From assembly GCA_900468625.1 (NCBI GenBank), contig UBUL01000010.1, positions 28,728 to 92,727 of the forward strand: a DNA stretch of 64,000 nt, in the 5' to 3' direction. Below are positions 1 through 7,855 of the stretch, piece after piece. Position 1 is the first letter of the stretch; every line of letters begins with the position of its first letter. Under the pieces are notes generated by a model, which saw only the letters and a list, made by a program, of their open reading frames with translations, did no database searches and had not been told where the DNA came from. Source of the stretch: Hyphomicrobiales bacterium (GTDB lineage: Bacteria > Pseudomonadota > Alphaproteobacteria > Rhizobiales > Rhizobiaceae). The translations under genes and the position numbers were made by a program.

Positions 1-404
1 AGACGATCCGCGAAGCGCAGGAGCAATTCGTCAACCAGTCGGATTCCGTTGGGCAGAAGCGCATGGCCGCACTGCATGGCGGCCGCCGCGACAAGCTTGA
101 AGTATCGCCGAACCTCTGGGCTGGCGTCGGCCTGGTGCGTGCCGGAGCGGGCACAGCGCTCGTCGGCTCGCCGAAGACAGTAGCTGCAAGGCTGCGGGAA
201 TATCAGGAGCTCGGTATCGAAACCGTAATCGGCTCCGGCTATCCGCATCTGGAGGAAGCCTATCGTGTGGCCGAACTGCTCTTCCCCGAGCTGGGACTGA
301 AGCGCGACGAGCAGCGTGCCGGATTCCGCAACGAGTTCGGAGCCAAGCAGATTTTCGCCGGCGGCAGCCATGGTGGCAATCTGAAGGTCGTTTCCGGCTC
401 GTAA
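1..404 (+). CDS. ssuD: Alkanesulfonate monooxygenase SsuD, C-terminal part
   Basis: The 5' end lies outside the window; 133 residues and the stop are present, about one third of the roughly 390-residue family. SsuD is the FMNH2-dependent cytoplasmic enzyme that cleaves alkanesulfonates to aldehyde and sulfite during sulfur starvation. The visible tail has the family's end-of-barrel features: a glycine-rich stretch with [20 protein letters not shown] (near residues 50-70 of the fragment), then [20 protein letters not shown]. Identification rests on this tail and on the ssuC and ssuB genes directly downstream on the same strand. A RIME-like repeat separates it from ssuC. The reductase (ssuE) and binding protein (ssuA) are not in view. 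Confidence 0.88.
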   Translation, partial: TIREAQEQFVNQSDSVGQKRMAALHGGRRDKLEVSPNLWAGVGLVRAGAGTALVGSPKTVAARLREYQELGIETVIGSGYPHLEEAYRVAELLFPELGLKRDEQRAGFRNEFGAKQIFAGGSHGGNLKVVSGS

Positions 405-409
405 CGCCT

Positions 410-514
410 CTACCGCGTTTCCGCTTTTCTTCGAATCGCGAAAGCGCTCTATGTTCCTGTTTCTTTGCGCATTCCGGACGGAAAACCGCTGCGCACTTTT
501 CCTGGAAATGCTCT
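410..514. repeat. RIME-like palindromic intergenic element, copy 1
   Basis: About 105 bases made of two imperfect palindromes. The first spans the CGCTTTTC...GCGAAAGCGCTCT portion; the second spans GCATTCCGGACGGAAAACC to TTTTCCTGGAAATGC. Near-identical copies lie at 7735-7840 and 49412-49514. It sits inside the ssu operon between ssuD and ssuC, so it is transcribed with them. Size and two-palindrome layout match the known rhizobial RIME elements; assignment to RIME1 is from memory of that family. Confidence 0.75.
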
Positions 515-531
515 TTTGAAGGGAGATCCCC

Positions 532-1368
532 ATGTCGGCATTCGACACGTCTTTCGTCCGCGTGGTCTCGGCACGGCACACGCGCCCGGTAAAGGTCGCG
601 CGGCAAGGCATCTCGTTCCAGAGATTTCTGCCGTTCCTGCTGCCGGTTGTCGTCATCGCGGCATGGCAGCTCGGCTCGTCGTTCGGCTGGATCTCCACTC
701 GCATCATGCCGTCTCCGGCGGCAGTCGTGGTCGCCTTCTGGCAGACCACGATCTCCGGGCAGCTGCCGAACAATATCCTCGTCAGCGCCGGCCGCGCCTT
801 CGCCGGTCTGCTGGTCGGCGGCTCGATCGGCTTCCTGCTCGGCATCGCCAATGGCGTATCGCGGCCTTCGGAGCAATTGACCGATACGACGCTGCAGATG
901 CTGCGCACCATTCCGCACCTTGCCATGGTGCCGCTCGTCATTCTCTGGTTCGGGATCGGCGAGGAATCGAAGCTGTTCCTGACGGCGCTCGGCGTGCTCT
1001 TTCCGATCTATCTCAACACCTATCACGGCGTGCGCAATGTCGACCGCGGGCTTATCGAGATGGGCCGGGTCTACGGTATGAGCAACTGGACGCTGTTCCG
1101 AAAGGTCATCTTTCCCGGCGCGCTTCCGTCCATCCTCGTCGGGCTGCGCTTCGCCCTTGGTATCATGTGGCTGACGCTCATCGTCGCCGAATCCATCGCG
1201 GCGTCGTCAGGCATCGGCTACATGGCAAACAATGCCCGCGAATTCGGCATGACCGATGTGGTGGTGCTGACCCTGGTTATCTACGCCATTCTCGGCAAGT
1301 TCGCCGATGTCGTTGCGCGGGCGATCGAGCGCAGAGCCTTGCGCTGGAACCCGGCCTATCAGAATTGA
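532..1368 (+). CDS. ssuC: Alkanesulfonate ABC transporter permease SsuC
   Basis: Inner-membrane permease of 278 residues of the nitrate/sulfonate/taurine family, which forms the channel for sulfonate import with SsuA and SsuB. A cytoplasmic N-terminal stretch of about 30 residues precedes the first membrane helix (about 31-50), and roughly six hydrophobic segments follow. The EAA loop that contacts the ATPase is at about 176-203 ([14 protein letters not shown] then [10 protein letters not shown]). The start is supported by a GGGAG ribosome site a few bases upstream. It lies between ssuD and ssuB on the same strand, with only 10 bases to ssuB. Taurine or nitrate permeases are similar, but the ssuD neighbour favours sulfonates. 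Confidence 0.9.
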   Translation: MSAFDTSFVRVVSARHTRPVKVARQGISFQRFLPFLLPVVVIAAWQLGSSFGWISTRIMPSPAAVVVAFWQTTISGQLPNNILVSAGRAFAGLLVGGSIGFLLGIANGVSRPSEQLTDTTLQMLRTIPHLAMVPLVILWFGIGEESKLFLTALGVLFPIYLNTYHGVRNVDRGLIEMGRVYGMSNWTLFRKVIFPGALPSILVGLRFALGIMWLTLIVAESIAASSGIGYMANNAREFGMTDVVVLTLVIYAILGKFADVVARAIERRALRWNPAYQN

Positions 1369-1378
1369 GGAAGTTCCC

Positions 1379-2179
1379 ATGAGCGTCACCGTACTTGATC
1401 GCCCACGGCGGGAAGCCAGGAATGCCGCGTCGCAAGTTACGGGCGCCGCAGCGATCCATATCAAGGGTCTGGAGAAGAGCTTCGGCAGCAACCGCGTCCT
1501 GCGCGGCATCGATCTCGATATTCCCGCTGGCCAGTTCGTGGCCGTCATCGGCAAAAGCGGCTGCGGCAAGAGCACGCTGCTGCGCATCCTGATGGGGCTT
1601 GAAGAGCCGACAGGCGGCCATCTGCACTTTGAAGCGGTCGATGGCGATGACACACAGCCCAATACGCGCATCGTCTTTCAGGAGCCGCGGCTTCTGCCCT
1701 GGCTTTCCGTCGCCGCCAATGTGGCTGTCGGCTTGGGGGAGGGCGTGCCGCACGATTTGTTGCGGAAGGAAACGGTGTCGGTTCTCTCCGAGGTGCAGCT
1801 TTCCGAAAAGGCCGGCGAATGGCCGTCCAGCCTTTCCGGCGGACAGAAGCAGCGCGTGGCGCTTGCCCGAGCACTTGTCAGCAGGCCCGGGATCCTTGCT
1901 CTCGATGAGCCGCTCGGTGCGCTGGATGCTTTGACCCGCATCAGCATGCAGGAACTACTGAACAGCGTCTGGCGCGAGCTTGGCTTTACGGCCGTGCTTG
2001 TGACGCATGACGTCGGCGAGGCCGTGCATCTGGCTGATCGCGTCGTCGTTCTGGATGAGGGCCGGATCGTGCTCGACCTTGCCATTCCCTATCCGCATCC
2101 ACGCCCCTATGGCAATCCAGCCCTGGCGGAGCTTGAAGGGCAGCTGCTTGCGGCCATCCTCGGCGAGGCGCGCGGCTAG
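1379..2179 (+). CDS. ssuB: Alkanesulfonate ABC transporter ATP-binding protein SsuB
   Basis: ATPase of 266 residues that drives the SsuC permease. Walker A (GKSGCGKST) is near residue 58, the Q-loop region is FQEPRLLPW, the signature LSGGQKQR is near 151, Walker B ends [13 protein letters not shown] near 172, and the switch histidine is in VTHD near 208. The longer frame begins upstream inside ssuC; I chose the ATG at 1379 because GAGGAAG precedes it and the N-terminal length is then normal for SsuB. Its TAG stop overlaps the stop of the convergent SRPBCC gene through a shared CTAG. Confidence 0.9.
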   Translation: MSVTVLDRPRREARNAASQVTGAAAIHIKGLEKSFGSNRVLRGIDLDIPAGQFVAVIGKSGCGKSTLLRILMGLEEPTGGHLHFEAVDGDDTQPNTRIVFQEPRLLPWLSVAANVAVGLGEGVPHDLLRKETVSVLSEVQLSEKAGEWPSSLSGGQKQRVALARALVSRPGILALDEPLGALDALTRISMQELLNSVWRELGFTAVLVTHDVGEAVHLADRVVVLDEGRIVLDLAIPYPHPRPYGNPALAELEGQLLAAILGEARG

Positions 2180-2652
2180 TTTACCTTGGCGTCATCCGCC
2201 TCGACGAAGAGCCTGAGATTATCGAAGCCGATTTCGGTGCCCACCAGACGGGAGCCGTTGTCGCTGTAACCGTCGAGGAAGACGACCTGTTCGACGAAGG
2301 TCATCTTCGTGCCACCGGGCTCGGCGGCGAAGCTGACCGTTGCCAGAGATACGGAAATTCTGACGTCGTCGAGCATCATGTCGAAGGCATAAATGAAGCG
2401 CTCGTTGTGAACGACGTCGATATAGCGCGCCTGATAGGCATGCACGATGCCGTCCGTCGAGGCGATGCGATTGCTTTCGCTGCCGCCGGTGCGGAAGTCG
2501 AGCTGGAATTCCAGCGGCTTCCAGTCGCCGTGACAGGCAAACCATTGCTGCTTCTGCTCGGGCACTGCCCAGGCATTGAAGACCTTCGGCAGCGGCGCCT
2601 TGAAATGACGTTCTATGGTGATCGTCGTATGGTCTGTCGATCGTGCGCTCAT
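2176..2652 (-). CDS. SRPBCC (AHSA1-type) domain protein
   Basis: A 158-residue protein of the START/Bet v1-like SRPBCC superfamily, a cytoplasmic fold with a hydrophobic ligand pocket. Typical features are the opening strand [19 protein letters not shown], the central [12 protein letters not shown] strand, and a C-terminal helix starting [15 protein letters not shown]. It is the last gene of a leftward operon with an ArsR regulator (its ATG overlaps the ArsR stop as ATGA) and a glutathione S-transferase. ArsR plus AHSA1-type protein is a very common bacterial pair of largely unknown ligand. No function beyond possible small-molecule binding or detoxification can be claimed. Confidence 0.85.
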   Translation of the reverse strand: MSARSTDHTTITIERHFKAPLPKVFNAWAVPEQKQQWFACHGDWKPLEFQLDFRTGGSESNRIASTDGIVHAYQARYIDVVHNERFIYAFDMMLDDVRISVSLATVSFAAEPGGTKMTFVEQVVFLDGYSDNGSRLVGTEIGFDNLRLFVEADDAKVN

Positions 2653-2993
2653 TCGTCTGTCGTCTCCGTCGATGTATCGGTCAGGAAGAGGTCGAGGCGG
2701 TCGAAGGTTCTGTTCCAGGATGCCTTGCGTTCGGCGATCCAGCGTTCGACGGTTGCCAGTGCCTCCTTGCGAAGATGGTAGGTGCGCACCCGGCCGGTCT
2801 TTTCCGACAGCACGAGGCCGCTCGTCTCGAGCACCTGCAGATGTTTCATCACGGTCGGCAGCGCCATGTCGAGTGGCTGCGCCAGTTCCGAGACGGATGC
2901 AGGTCCACGCCCGAGCCGATCGATCATGCCGCGGCGGCTCTGATCGGAAAGGGCCTGGAACATGCGGTCGAGCGCCAGCGGTTCTTCAAGCAT
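2649..2993 (-). CDS. ArsR-family transcriptional regulator
   Basis: A winged-helix repressor of 114 residues. The core reads LDRMFQALSDQSRRGMIDRL, followed by the helix-turn-helix SVSELAQPLDMALPTVMKHL (about residues 33-52) and the wing GLVLSEKTGRVRTYHL. There is no CVC metal-binding motif in the recognition helix, so it belongs to the non-metal ArsR group that partners SRPBCC proteins. A GTG at 3032 would add 13 residues overlapping the upstream GST gene; the ATG at 2993 gives the usual family start. The gene overlaps both neighbours by a few bases, so translation is probably coupled. Likely controls its own operon through the palindromes at 3709-3787. Confidence 0.87.
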   Translation of the reverse strand: MLEEPLALDRMFQALSDQSRRGMIDRLGRGPASVSELAQPLDMALPTVMKHLQVLETSGLVLSEKTGRVRTYHLRKEALATVERWIAERKASWNRTFDRLDLFLTDTSTETTDE

Positions 2994-3678
2994 TCGGCTT
3001 TTCCGGCCGGAACTGCGCCGGTAGCTTGTCACTATAAGGGTACATATGGAAATAGGGCGTGGCTTCCCGCAGGACGCGGGCGAAGGAAGGGCGGTCGAGG
3101 AGGCGCTGATAATAGGCCTTCAGCCGATCATGCTCTCTGCCAAAGGGAACCAGGGTTTCGGCGTAGAACAGGGCCGGTGCGGCGGCGCAATCCGCCATGG
3201 TCACATCGTCTCCGGTGATCCAGATTTTACCGTCCAGCTGCTTTTCAACCATTCCATAGGCGGTGCGCAGCAGTGACTGCGCTTCGGCAACGCTCTGCAC
3301 CCTCCGGTCCTTTTCTGGCCGGCGCACATCCGCGACGATCGCTTGCATCGGCTCCTGCACATAAAGGTCGAAGAAGCGATCCCAGAGCCGCACGCACAAG
3401 GCATCAGAGAGCTCCGTCGGCAGTAGTTGCGTTGCACCGGGATAATGCCGATCGAGATACTCGATGATGATGCTGGTCTCGGGAATGGTGCTGTCGAGAG
3501 CTTCGTCGCGAAGCACCGGAAATTTGGCGAGCGGCCAGAGGCGCACCAGCGAGGCTCGCGATTCCGTATTGCCGAGATCGATAATCCTGCTTTCGAACGG
3601 CGTCCCGTTTTCATAGAGCGCCATCAAGACCTTGTGGCAGAATGAGGCGAGGGGATGCTGATAGAGGACAAGGGACAT
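2986..3678 (-). CDS. Glutathione S-transferase family protein
   Basis: A 230-residue cytoplasmic GST. The N-terminal thioredoxin-like domain (about 1-80) begins SLVLYQHPLASFCHKVLMAL and contains the glutathione-contacting segment PETSIIIEYLDRHYPG near residue 66; the rest is the helical C-terminal domain. It would conjugate glutathione to electrophiles or act as a peroxidase or isomerase. I chose the ATG at 3678 rather than an upstream ATG at 3738 because the latter lies inside the operator palindrome and adds 20 atypical residues; GGAAAGG lies upstream of the chosen start. First gene of the GST-ArsR-SRPBCC operon. Confidence 0.87.
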   Translation of the reverse strand: MSLVLYQHPLASFCHKVLMALYENGTPFESRIIDLGNTESRASLVRLWPLAKFPVLRDEALDSTIPETSIIIEYLDRHYPGATQLLPTELSDALCVRLWDRFFDLYVQEPMQAIVADVRRPEKDRRVQSVAEAQSLLRTAYGMVEKQLDGKIWITGDDVTMADCAAAPALFYAETLVPFGREHDRLKAYYQRLLDRPSFARVLREATPYFHMYPYSDKLPAQFRPEKPNA

Positions 3679-3708
3679 GCGACGACCTTTCCGAGATCGA
3701 AGTTCGAG

Positions 3709-3738
3709 ATGATACTTACCTAAGTGGCTAAGTATCAT
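3709..3738. promoter_or_regulatory. Perfect 10+10 palindrome upstream of GST-ArsR-SRPBCC operon
   Basis: ATGATACTTA and TAAGTATCAT are exact reverse complements separated by 10 bases. The site lies 31 bases upstream of the GST start codon, where a repressor would block transcription. The ArsR protein encoded in the operon is the obvious candidate ligand, by inference. A second related palindrome lies at 3760-3787. Confidence 0.7.
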
Positions 3739-3759
3739 CTCGATTGCTGCCTTGCAAGA

Positions 3760-3787
3760 AAATAGTTATCCAAATGGATAGCTATTT
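3760..3787. promoter_or_regulatory. Second operator-like palindrome of the GST operon
   Basis: AAATAGTTATCC and GGATAGCTATTT form a 12-base inverted repeat with one mismatch around AAAT. The core TTAtCCAAATGGaTA resembles TTAcCTAAGTGGcTAA at the centre of the 3709-3738 palindrome, so both may be sites for one regulator. It lies between the methyltransferase stop and the GST promoter. Confidence 0.55.
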
Positions 3788-3808
3788 CCCTCGCTGCCGT
3801 CTGTCGTA

Positions 3809-4633
3809 TCAATCGGCGATGTAGCGTGCGATGACCAGATGGCCCGGCGTCGGCTGGCCGTCTTCCATGCGGACATTGATGTCGGTGATTTCGACGAGTT
3901 CGAAGCCGGTGGCGGTCAGCCGCTCGCGTATATAGGCATCGGAATGGGCGAAGCGCTGATGCGGGCCGACCATATAAAGACGTCCCGCCATAGTGGCATC
4001 CGGCAGGGTCTCGGAGGAGAAGATGAAGAGACCTCCCGGCGTCATGTTCTCGGCGGCGCCGAAAAAGAGCGGTTCCAACGCGCCGAGATAGGGCAGGACA
4101 TCAGTTGCGGTGATGAGATCGAAGGCATCTTCATCGTTGTCATCAAGGAAATCCTCGACCTCAGCGACAAAGAGCGTTTCGTAGACGTCCTTTTCATGGG
4201 CAACTTCGACCATGTTTTCGGAGATATCGATGCCGGTGATATCCTCGACGATATCGCGCAGCGTACCGCCCGTCAGCCCCGTGCCGCAGCCGAGATCGAG
4301 CATGCGCTTGAAGGGGCCGAGGCCGAGCGCCTGCAGACGTTGGCGAACGAGGACCGGCACATGGTAGCCGAGCTGTTCGACCAGCACGTCTTCGAAAACT
4401 TCGGCGTGCTGGTCGAAAAGGGTCTCGACATAGGCGTCCGGCGCCTTCACCGGCGTTTCGCCGCGGCCCATTGAGGCGATGCGGACGGCTGCGCCGCCAT
4501 GGTCTTCCGGATCGAGGGCCAGGACCTCCTCATAGGCTCGCACCGCAGCGTCGATGTCGCCCGCTTTTTCCAACGCCAAGGCGTGATTATAGGCTTTTGC
4601 GAGTGCGTCTTCGTCGATCTTCTTCTTTGCCAT
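3809..4633 (-). CDS. TPR-containing SAM-dependent methyltransferase
   Basis: A 274-residue cytoplasmic protein with two parts. Residues about 10-45 form one or two TPR-like helices (YNHALALEKAGDIDAAVRAY). Residues about 85-270 form a class I methyltransferase fold: motif I LDLGCGTGLTGG near 110, the acidic end of strand 2 in ITGIDISENMVEVA, and motif IV region DLITATDVLPYLG. The substrate is unknown; similar TPR-methyltransferases are common in alphaproteobacteria without an assigned role. The gene is alone on its strand here and divergent from the DUF2270 gene. Confidence 0.82.
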   Translation of the reverse strand: MAKKKIDEDALAKAYNHALALEKAGDIDAAVRAYEEVLALDPEDHGGAAVRIASMGRGETPVKAPDAYVETLFDQHAEVFEDVLVEQLGYHVPVLVRQRLQALGLGPFKRMLDLGCGTGLTGGTLRDIVEDITGIDISENMVEVAHEKDVYETLFVAEVEDFLDDNDEDAFDLITATDVLPYLGALEPLFFGAAENMTPGGLFIFSSETLPDATMAGRLYMVGPHQRFAHSDAYIRERLTATGFELVEITDINVRMEDGQPTPGHLVIARYIAD

Positions 4634-4777
4634 GGATGCCGGCCCTTCCGTTTGTCACGCAGGCATTAAGACGCCTGTTCAGCTTTTGCAATGCTTGCCG
4701 TGCAGGCGCAGAATATCGTTTTCTGTAAAGGCGAATTTCGGAACCTTATCCGATAAAAGAACAAGGGAGGAACGACA

Positions 4778-5503
4778 ATGGATACCGAATTGACCGCATC
4801 GAATCCGACAGGCGGTCCGCCGGAGCGAGGCCGCCCTTCCCTGCCGGCGACATCGGCCGAAATCACCAACACATTGACCCATTATTACCGGGGCGAACTG
4901 GCAAGGATGACGAGCTGGCGCGACCGCATCGACCGAACCTCGAACTGGGCGATCACAGTGGTTGCGGCGCTGCTTTCCGTGTCGCTATCGACGCCCGCAT
5001 CGCATCATGGCGTGCTGCTGTTCGGGATGATGCTGATAAGCCTGCTGCTGATGATCGAGGCGCGGCGATACCGCTTCTTCGATGTCTACCGCTCGCGCGT
5101 GCGGCAACTGGAGCGGCACTATTTTGCGCAGATCCTGGCGCCGCAGACCGACCCTACCGCAGACTGGGCGTCGCCGATTGCGGCGAGTCTGCGCGCTCCG
5201 CGGCTGCTGCTGAGCTATGCCGAAGCGGCGCAGCGGCGGTTGCGGCGCAATTATTGCTGGATGTATGCGATCCTGTTGCTTGCGTGGATCCTGAAGATTT
5301 CGACGCCGAGGCTTCAAACGGACGGCCTGACGCAGGAGCAGGCGCATTCATGGGGCTATATTGTAGACAACGCGGCTCTCGGACCGATGCCCGGCTTTAT
5401 TGTTATCATTCTTGTCGCAGCCTTCTATACCGCCATTCTTTACGGCACGTTGCGTCGCGGGCCGGATGACGGGGATTTCGTGCATGGCGAGGCGCATGTT
5501 TGA
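4778..5503 (+). CDS. DUF2270 integral membrane protein
   Basis: A 241-residue inner-membrane protein recognised by LTHYYRGELARMTSWRDRID and the following WAITVVAALLSVSLS, which match the DUF2270 family. There are two adjacent hydrophobic helices at about 57-97, a cytoplasmic loop with RRYRFFDVYRSRVRQLE, then two more helices near 160-178 and 205-225. AGGGAGGA upstream supports the start. No biochemical function is known to me. The short Pro/Gly-rich N-terminal tail before residue 28 is likely disordered. Confidence 0.8.
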   Translation: MDTELTASNPTGGPPERGRPSLPATSAEITNTLTHYYRGELARMTSWRDRIDRTSNWAITVVAALLSVSLSTPASHHGVLLFGMMLISLLLMIEARRYRFFDVYRSRVRQLERHYFAQILAPQTDPTADWASPIAASLRAPRLLLSYAEAAQRRLRRNYCWMYAILLLAWILKISTPRLQTDGLTQEQAHSWGYIVDNAALGPMPGFIVIILVAAFYTAILYGTLRRGPDDGDFVHGEAHV

Positions 5504-5544
5504 TGCCGGCGATGTCGCCGCGCGGACAACGCCCGGCGCGATGT

Positions 5545-5811
5545 TCAGTGCAGGATGAACTCTCCCTTTACGGCGCGCCATTCGGTTGCTGAAATCAGCT
5601 TGCGATGGACATAGCGCACGGAGTGAAGCGGGCCGTCCAGCGTCTCCTGCCAGAATTTCAAGAATCCGTGCATTTCCGGGAAATTCGGGGCGAGGTCATA
5701 GTCCTGCCAGATGTAGGTCTGGAGAAACTGGGGATGATCGGGCAGGCGGTAGAAGATCTGTGCCGTCGTCAACCCATAACCCTGCAACTGCTTTTGCATG
5801 TCTTCGTGCAT
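5545..5811 (-). CDS. usg: Usg family protein
   Basis: An 88-residue cytoplasmic protein matching the alphaproteobacterial Usg family, first described near the tryptophan genes of Caulobacter and of unknown function. Diagnostic stretches are LTTAQIFYRLPDHPQFLQTY and WQDYDLAPNFPEMHGFLKFW, followed by HSVRYVHRKLISATEWR. The length is full for the family. Here it is not near trp genes: it converges on the DUF2270 gene and lies upstream of an amino-acid transporter operon. A purine-rich AAAGAGAAAG precedes the start. Confidence 0.85.
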   Translation of the reverse strand: MHEDMQKQLQGYGLTTAQIFYRLPDHPQFLQTYIWQDYDLAPNFPEMHGFLKFWQETLDGPLHSVRYVHRKLISATEWRAVKGEFILH

Positions 5812-5840
5812 GAGCTTTCTCTTTGCGTTCCCATTTTTTC

Positions 5841-5855
5841 GTGACTCATGGTCAC
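5841..5855. promoter_or_regulatory. Inverted repeat upstream of usg
   Basis: GTGAC-TCATG-GTCAC is a 5-5-5 inverted repeat located 30 bases upstream of the usg start codon, the usual place for an operator. No regulator can be named. Confidence 0.3.
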
Positions 5856-5962
5856 AGAGATATGGAAACAGCTGATGGTAAACTCAAGCTTTACAAAACT
5901 GTCATGACGATAATTTTATTACAGAAATCAATACGTTAGCAGCGACGCGGCGAGAGTGCTGC

Positions 5963-5991
5963 CAAATGCGGCGTTTCAGGCGCCGCATTTG
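5963..5991 (-). terminator. Hairpin after the amino-acid ABC operon
   Basis: CAAATGCGGCG and CGCCGCATTTG are perfect 11-base arms around a 7-base loop, directly after the stop codon of the last permease gene. The U-run is weak, so termination efficiency is uncertain. Confidence 0.6.
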
Positions 5992-5996
5992 AAGGA

Positions 5997-6827
5997 TCAG
6001 CGTTTGAGGTGCTTGGTCAGCCGGCCTTCCATGCGCGCCCAGCCGTTGCGCATCAGCTCGACGATCACCAGGTAGAAAATCGCCGCCCAGAGATAGATCT
6101 GGTAGTCGTAGGTGCGTGAAAAGGCGTAGCGCGTCTCTCCCATCAAGTCGTAGACCGTGATGATGGAGACGGTTGCCGAGCTCTTGATCAGCAGAATGAT
6201 CTCATTGCCGTAAGGTCGCAGCGCCACGATAAGGGCCTGCGGAATGATGATCTTGCGGAACGCGATCCATGTATGGATGCCAAGGGCGCTGGCGGCCTCC
6301 CTCTGACCCTTCGGCACACTCTGGATGGCGCCTCTGACGATTTCCGTCTGATAGGCCGCTGTGTTCAGCGTCATGGCGAAGACGCCGCAATAGAAGGGAT
6401 CCTTGAAGAACCACCAGAGGCCTATATCCTCGAAGAACCAGCGAAAGCTCGGAAAGCCGTAATATACCATGAATATCTGCGCCAGCAGCGGAGTGCCGCG
6501 GAAGAGATAGACATAGCAGTAGGTCAGCGTGCTCAAGATCTTGTTGCTCGACATGCGGGCGAAAGCGAGCGGTACCGATAGGATTGCGCCGAGGATAAAG
6601 GATGTGGCGACGAGTTTGACGGTAATACCCAGACCATGCAGAAGCCTGGGTCCGTAGGTTTGGAGCTTGTCGACGTCCCAGCCGAAGACGATCATCGCCA
6701 GCAGCGAAATGCCGAGAATGGCCCAAAGGGTCAGAAAGAAATAACCGGCGATGCGCGCCTTGGACAGCTTTCTGACCGTCTTCGGCGGTGCCGGTTGTGC
6801 CGCGATCAGAACTTCGGCATGGCTCAT
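5997..6827 (-). CDS. Polar amino-acid ABC transporter permease (HisM type)
   Basis: Inner-membrane permease of 276 residues of the His/Glu/Gln/Arg/opine family. An N-terminal cytoplasmic tail of about 25 residues is followed by about five to six helices. Family marks are LLHGLGITVKLVATSFILG, the YLFRGTPLLAQIFMVYYG segment and the EAA loop EAASALGIHTWIAFRKIIIPQAL. It would pair with the HisQ-type permease encoded just upstream; the ATG overlaps that gene's stop as ATGA, showing translational coupling. Substrate is set by the binding protein at 7856. No ATPase gene lies in this cluster. Confidence 0.87.
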   Translation of the reverse strand: MSHAEVLIAAQPAPPKTVRKLSKARIAGYFFLTLWAILGISLLAMIVFGWDVDKLQTYGPRLLHGLGITVKLVATSFILGAILSVPLAFARMSSNKILSTLTYCYVYLFRGTPLLAQIFMVYYGFPSFRWFFEDIGLWWFFKDPFYCGVFAMTLNTAAYQTEIVRGAIQSVPKGQREAASALGIHTWIAFRKIIIPQALIVALRPYGNEIILLIKSSATVSIITVYDLMGETRYAFSRTYDYQIYLWAAIFYLVIVELMRNGWARMEGRLTKHLKR

Positions 6828-7636
6828 CGATGGATCTCCGCACGTTTAGCCCATCGATCGAGATAGAAAAGGCCGACCGAGGAAATGACGGCGAGCGTCA
6901 GATAGAAAAGGCAGGCGATGGAATAGAAGGTGAAGGGCGCCTTGGTGGCGCGCACGGCGATGCCGGTCTGGCGGATGATGTCGGCAAGGCCGATGATGGA
7001 CACATAGGACGTATCCTTCAGCAGGTTCATCCAAAGGTTCCCGAGGTTCGGCAAGGAAATGCGCACGAGTTGCGGTACGATGATAAGCCGCATGGTCCGT
7101 GCCCGATGAAATCCAAGGGCATCGCCCGCTTCGTACTGGCCTTTGGGAATGGCTTTGAACGCAGAGAGGAGGACTTCCGAGCAATAGGCGGAAAAGACGA
7201 TTGCCAACGCCACCATGCCGGCAGCGAACGCATTGATCTCGACGGGGCCATCGTAGCCGAACTTGGCAAGCAGCGATTGCAGGAGGATCTGCATGCCGTA
7301 GTAAATGATGAAAAGCGTCAGCAGTTCCGGCAGGCCGCGGAAAATCGTCGTGAAAACACCTGCCGCAAGCCGTAACGGCCTTTCTTCGGATTGCTGCGCA
7401 AGGGCGACAAAGAAACCGATGACTATGCCGAGCGGCAACGTCAGGACCGAGACGGCTATGGTTATCTTCAATCCGCCGGCCAGCTCGTCGCCCCAGCCCG
7501 TGTCGCCGCAAGCGAGCATGGTGTCCGGGCGGAACATGCTGAACACGGTGAACAGTCCCGCGGGACCGCACAATGGATCAAAAATCGTACTCAACCAGGT
7601 CCACAAGGAACCAAGGGCGGAAAACAATCCGCTCAT
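6824..7636 (-). CDS. Polar amino-acid ABC transporter permease (HisQ type)
   Basis: A 270-residue inner-membrane permease. Its first 60 residues contain a hydrophobic segment and the loop with CGPAGLFTVFSMFRPDTMLACGDTGW, followed by ELAGGLKITIAVSVLTLPLG, the FTTIFRGLPELLTLFIIYYG segment and the EAA loop YEAGDALGFHRARTMRLIIVPQ. Forms the heterodimeric channel with the HisM-type permease downstream. A terminator-like hairpin and a RIME-like repeat separate it from the binding-protein gene upstream, which should make the permeases less abundant than the binding protein. Confidence 0.86.
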   Translation of the reverse strand: MSGLFSALGSLWTWLSTIFDPLCGPAGLFTVFSMFRPDTMLACGDTGWGDELAGGLKITIAVSVLTLPLGIVIGFFVALAQQSEERPLRLAAGVFTTIFRGLPELLTLFIIYYGMQILLQSLLAKFGYDGPVEINAFAAGMVALAIVFSAYCSEVLLSAFKAIPKGQYEAGDALGFHRARTMRLIIVPQLVRISLPNLGNLWMNLLKDTSYVSIIGLADIIRQTGIAVRATKAPFTFYSIACLFYLTLAVISSVGLFYLDRWAKRAEIHR

Positions 7637-7695
7637 GCTGCATTTCCCCTAGCGGCTTTTGCCGCGTTTCTGCTTATAATCTTCTCGTTGTCAAA

Positions 7696-7726
7696 CAAAA
7701 ACGGCGGAAGGGCAAGCTTCCGCCGT
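7696..7726 (-). terminator. Intra-operonic terminator/attenuator after binding-protein gene
   Basis: On the minus strand ACGGCGGAAG and CTTCCGCCGT form a perfect 10-base stem with a 6-base loop followed by TTTTTG. It lies between the amino-acid binding-protein gene and its permease genes, a common way to keep periplasmic protein in excess. Confidence 0.75.
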
Positions 7727-7734
7727 CGTCTTTC

Positions 7735-7840
7735 CTAGAGTTTTTCCGCTTTTCCTCGGATCGCGAAAATGCTCTATCCCTTTGTTTTCACGCAATTCCG
7801 GACGGAAAACCGCTACGCACTTTTCCTGGAATTGCTTTAG
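7735..7840. repeat. RIME-like palindromic intergenic element, copy 2
   Basis: Second copy of the element at 410-514, same two palindromes. The second one is bounded by GCAATTCC and GGAATTGC. Located between the binding-protein and permease genes, next to the intra-operonic terminator. Confidence 0.78.
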
Positions 7841-7855
7841 GGAATCGACGGGCGA

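Noticed and set aside
31..1026. 331-residue ORF on the minus strand
   Set aside because: It is antisense to ssuD and ssuC, is very Arg/His-rich, and has no ribosome site or recognisable domain: a GC-rich shadow frame.
465..1382. 305-residue plus-strand ORF starting in the RIME-like element
   Set aside because: Its start, containing the peptide IPDGKPLRTFPG, is a translation of the repeat; the same peptide recurs at the other two copies (7573-7956 and 49457-50440). It overlaps ssuC in another frame.
2649..3032. Longer ArsR protein starting at GTG 3032
   Set aside because: The extra 13 residues overlap the GST gene and do not look like an ArsR N-terminus; the ATG at 2993 gives the normal family length.
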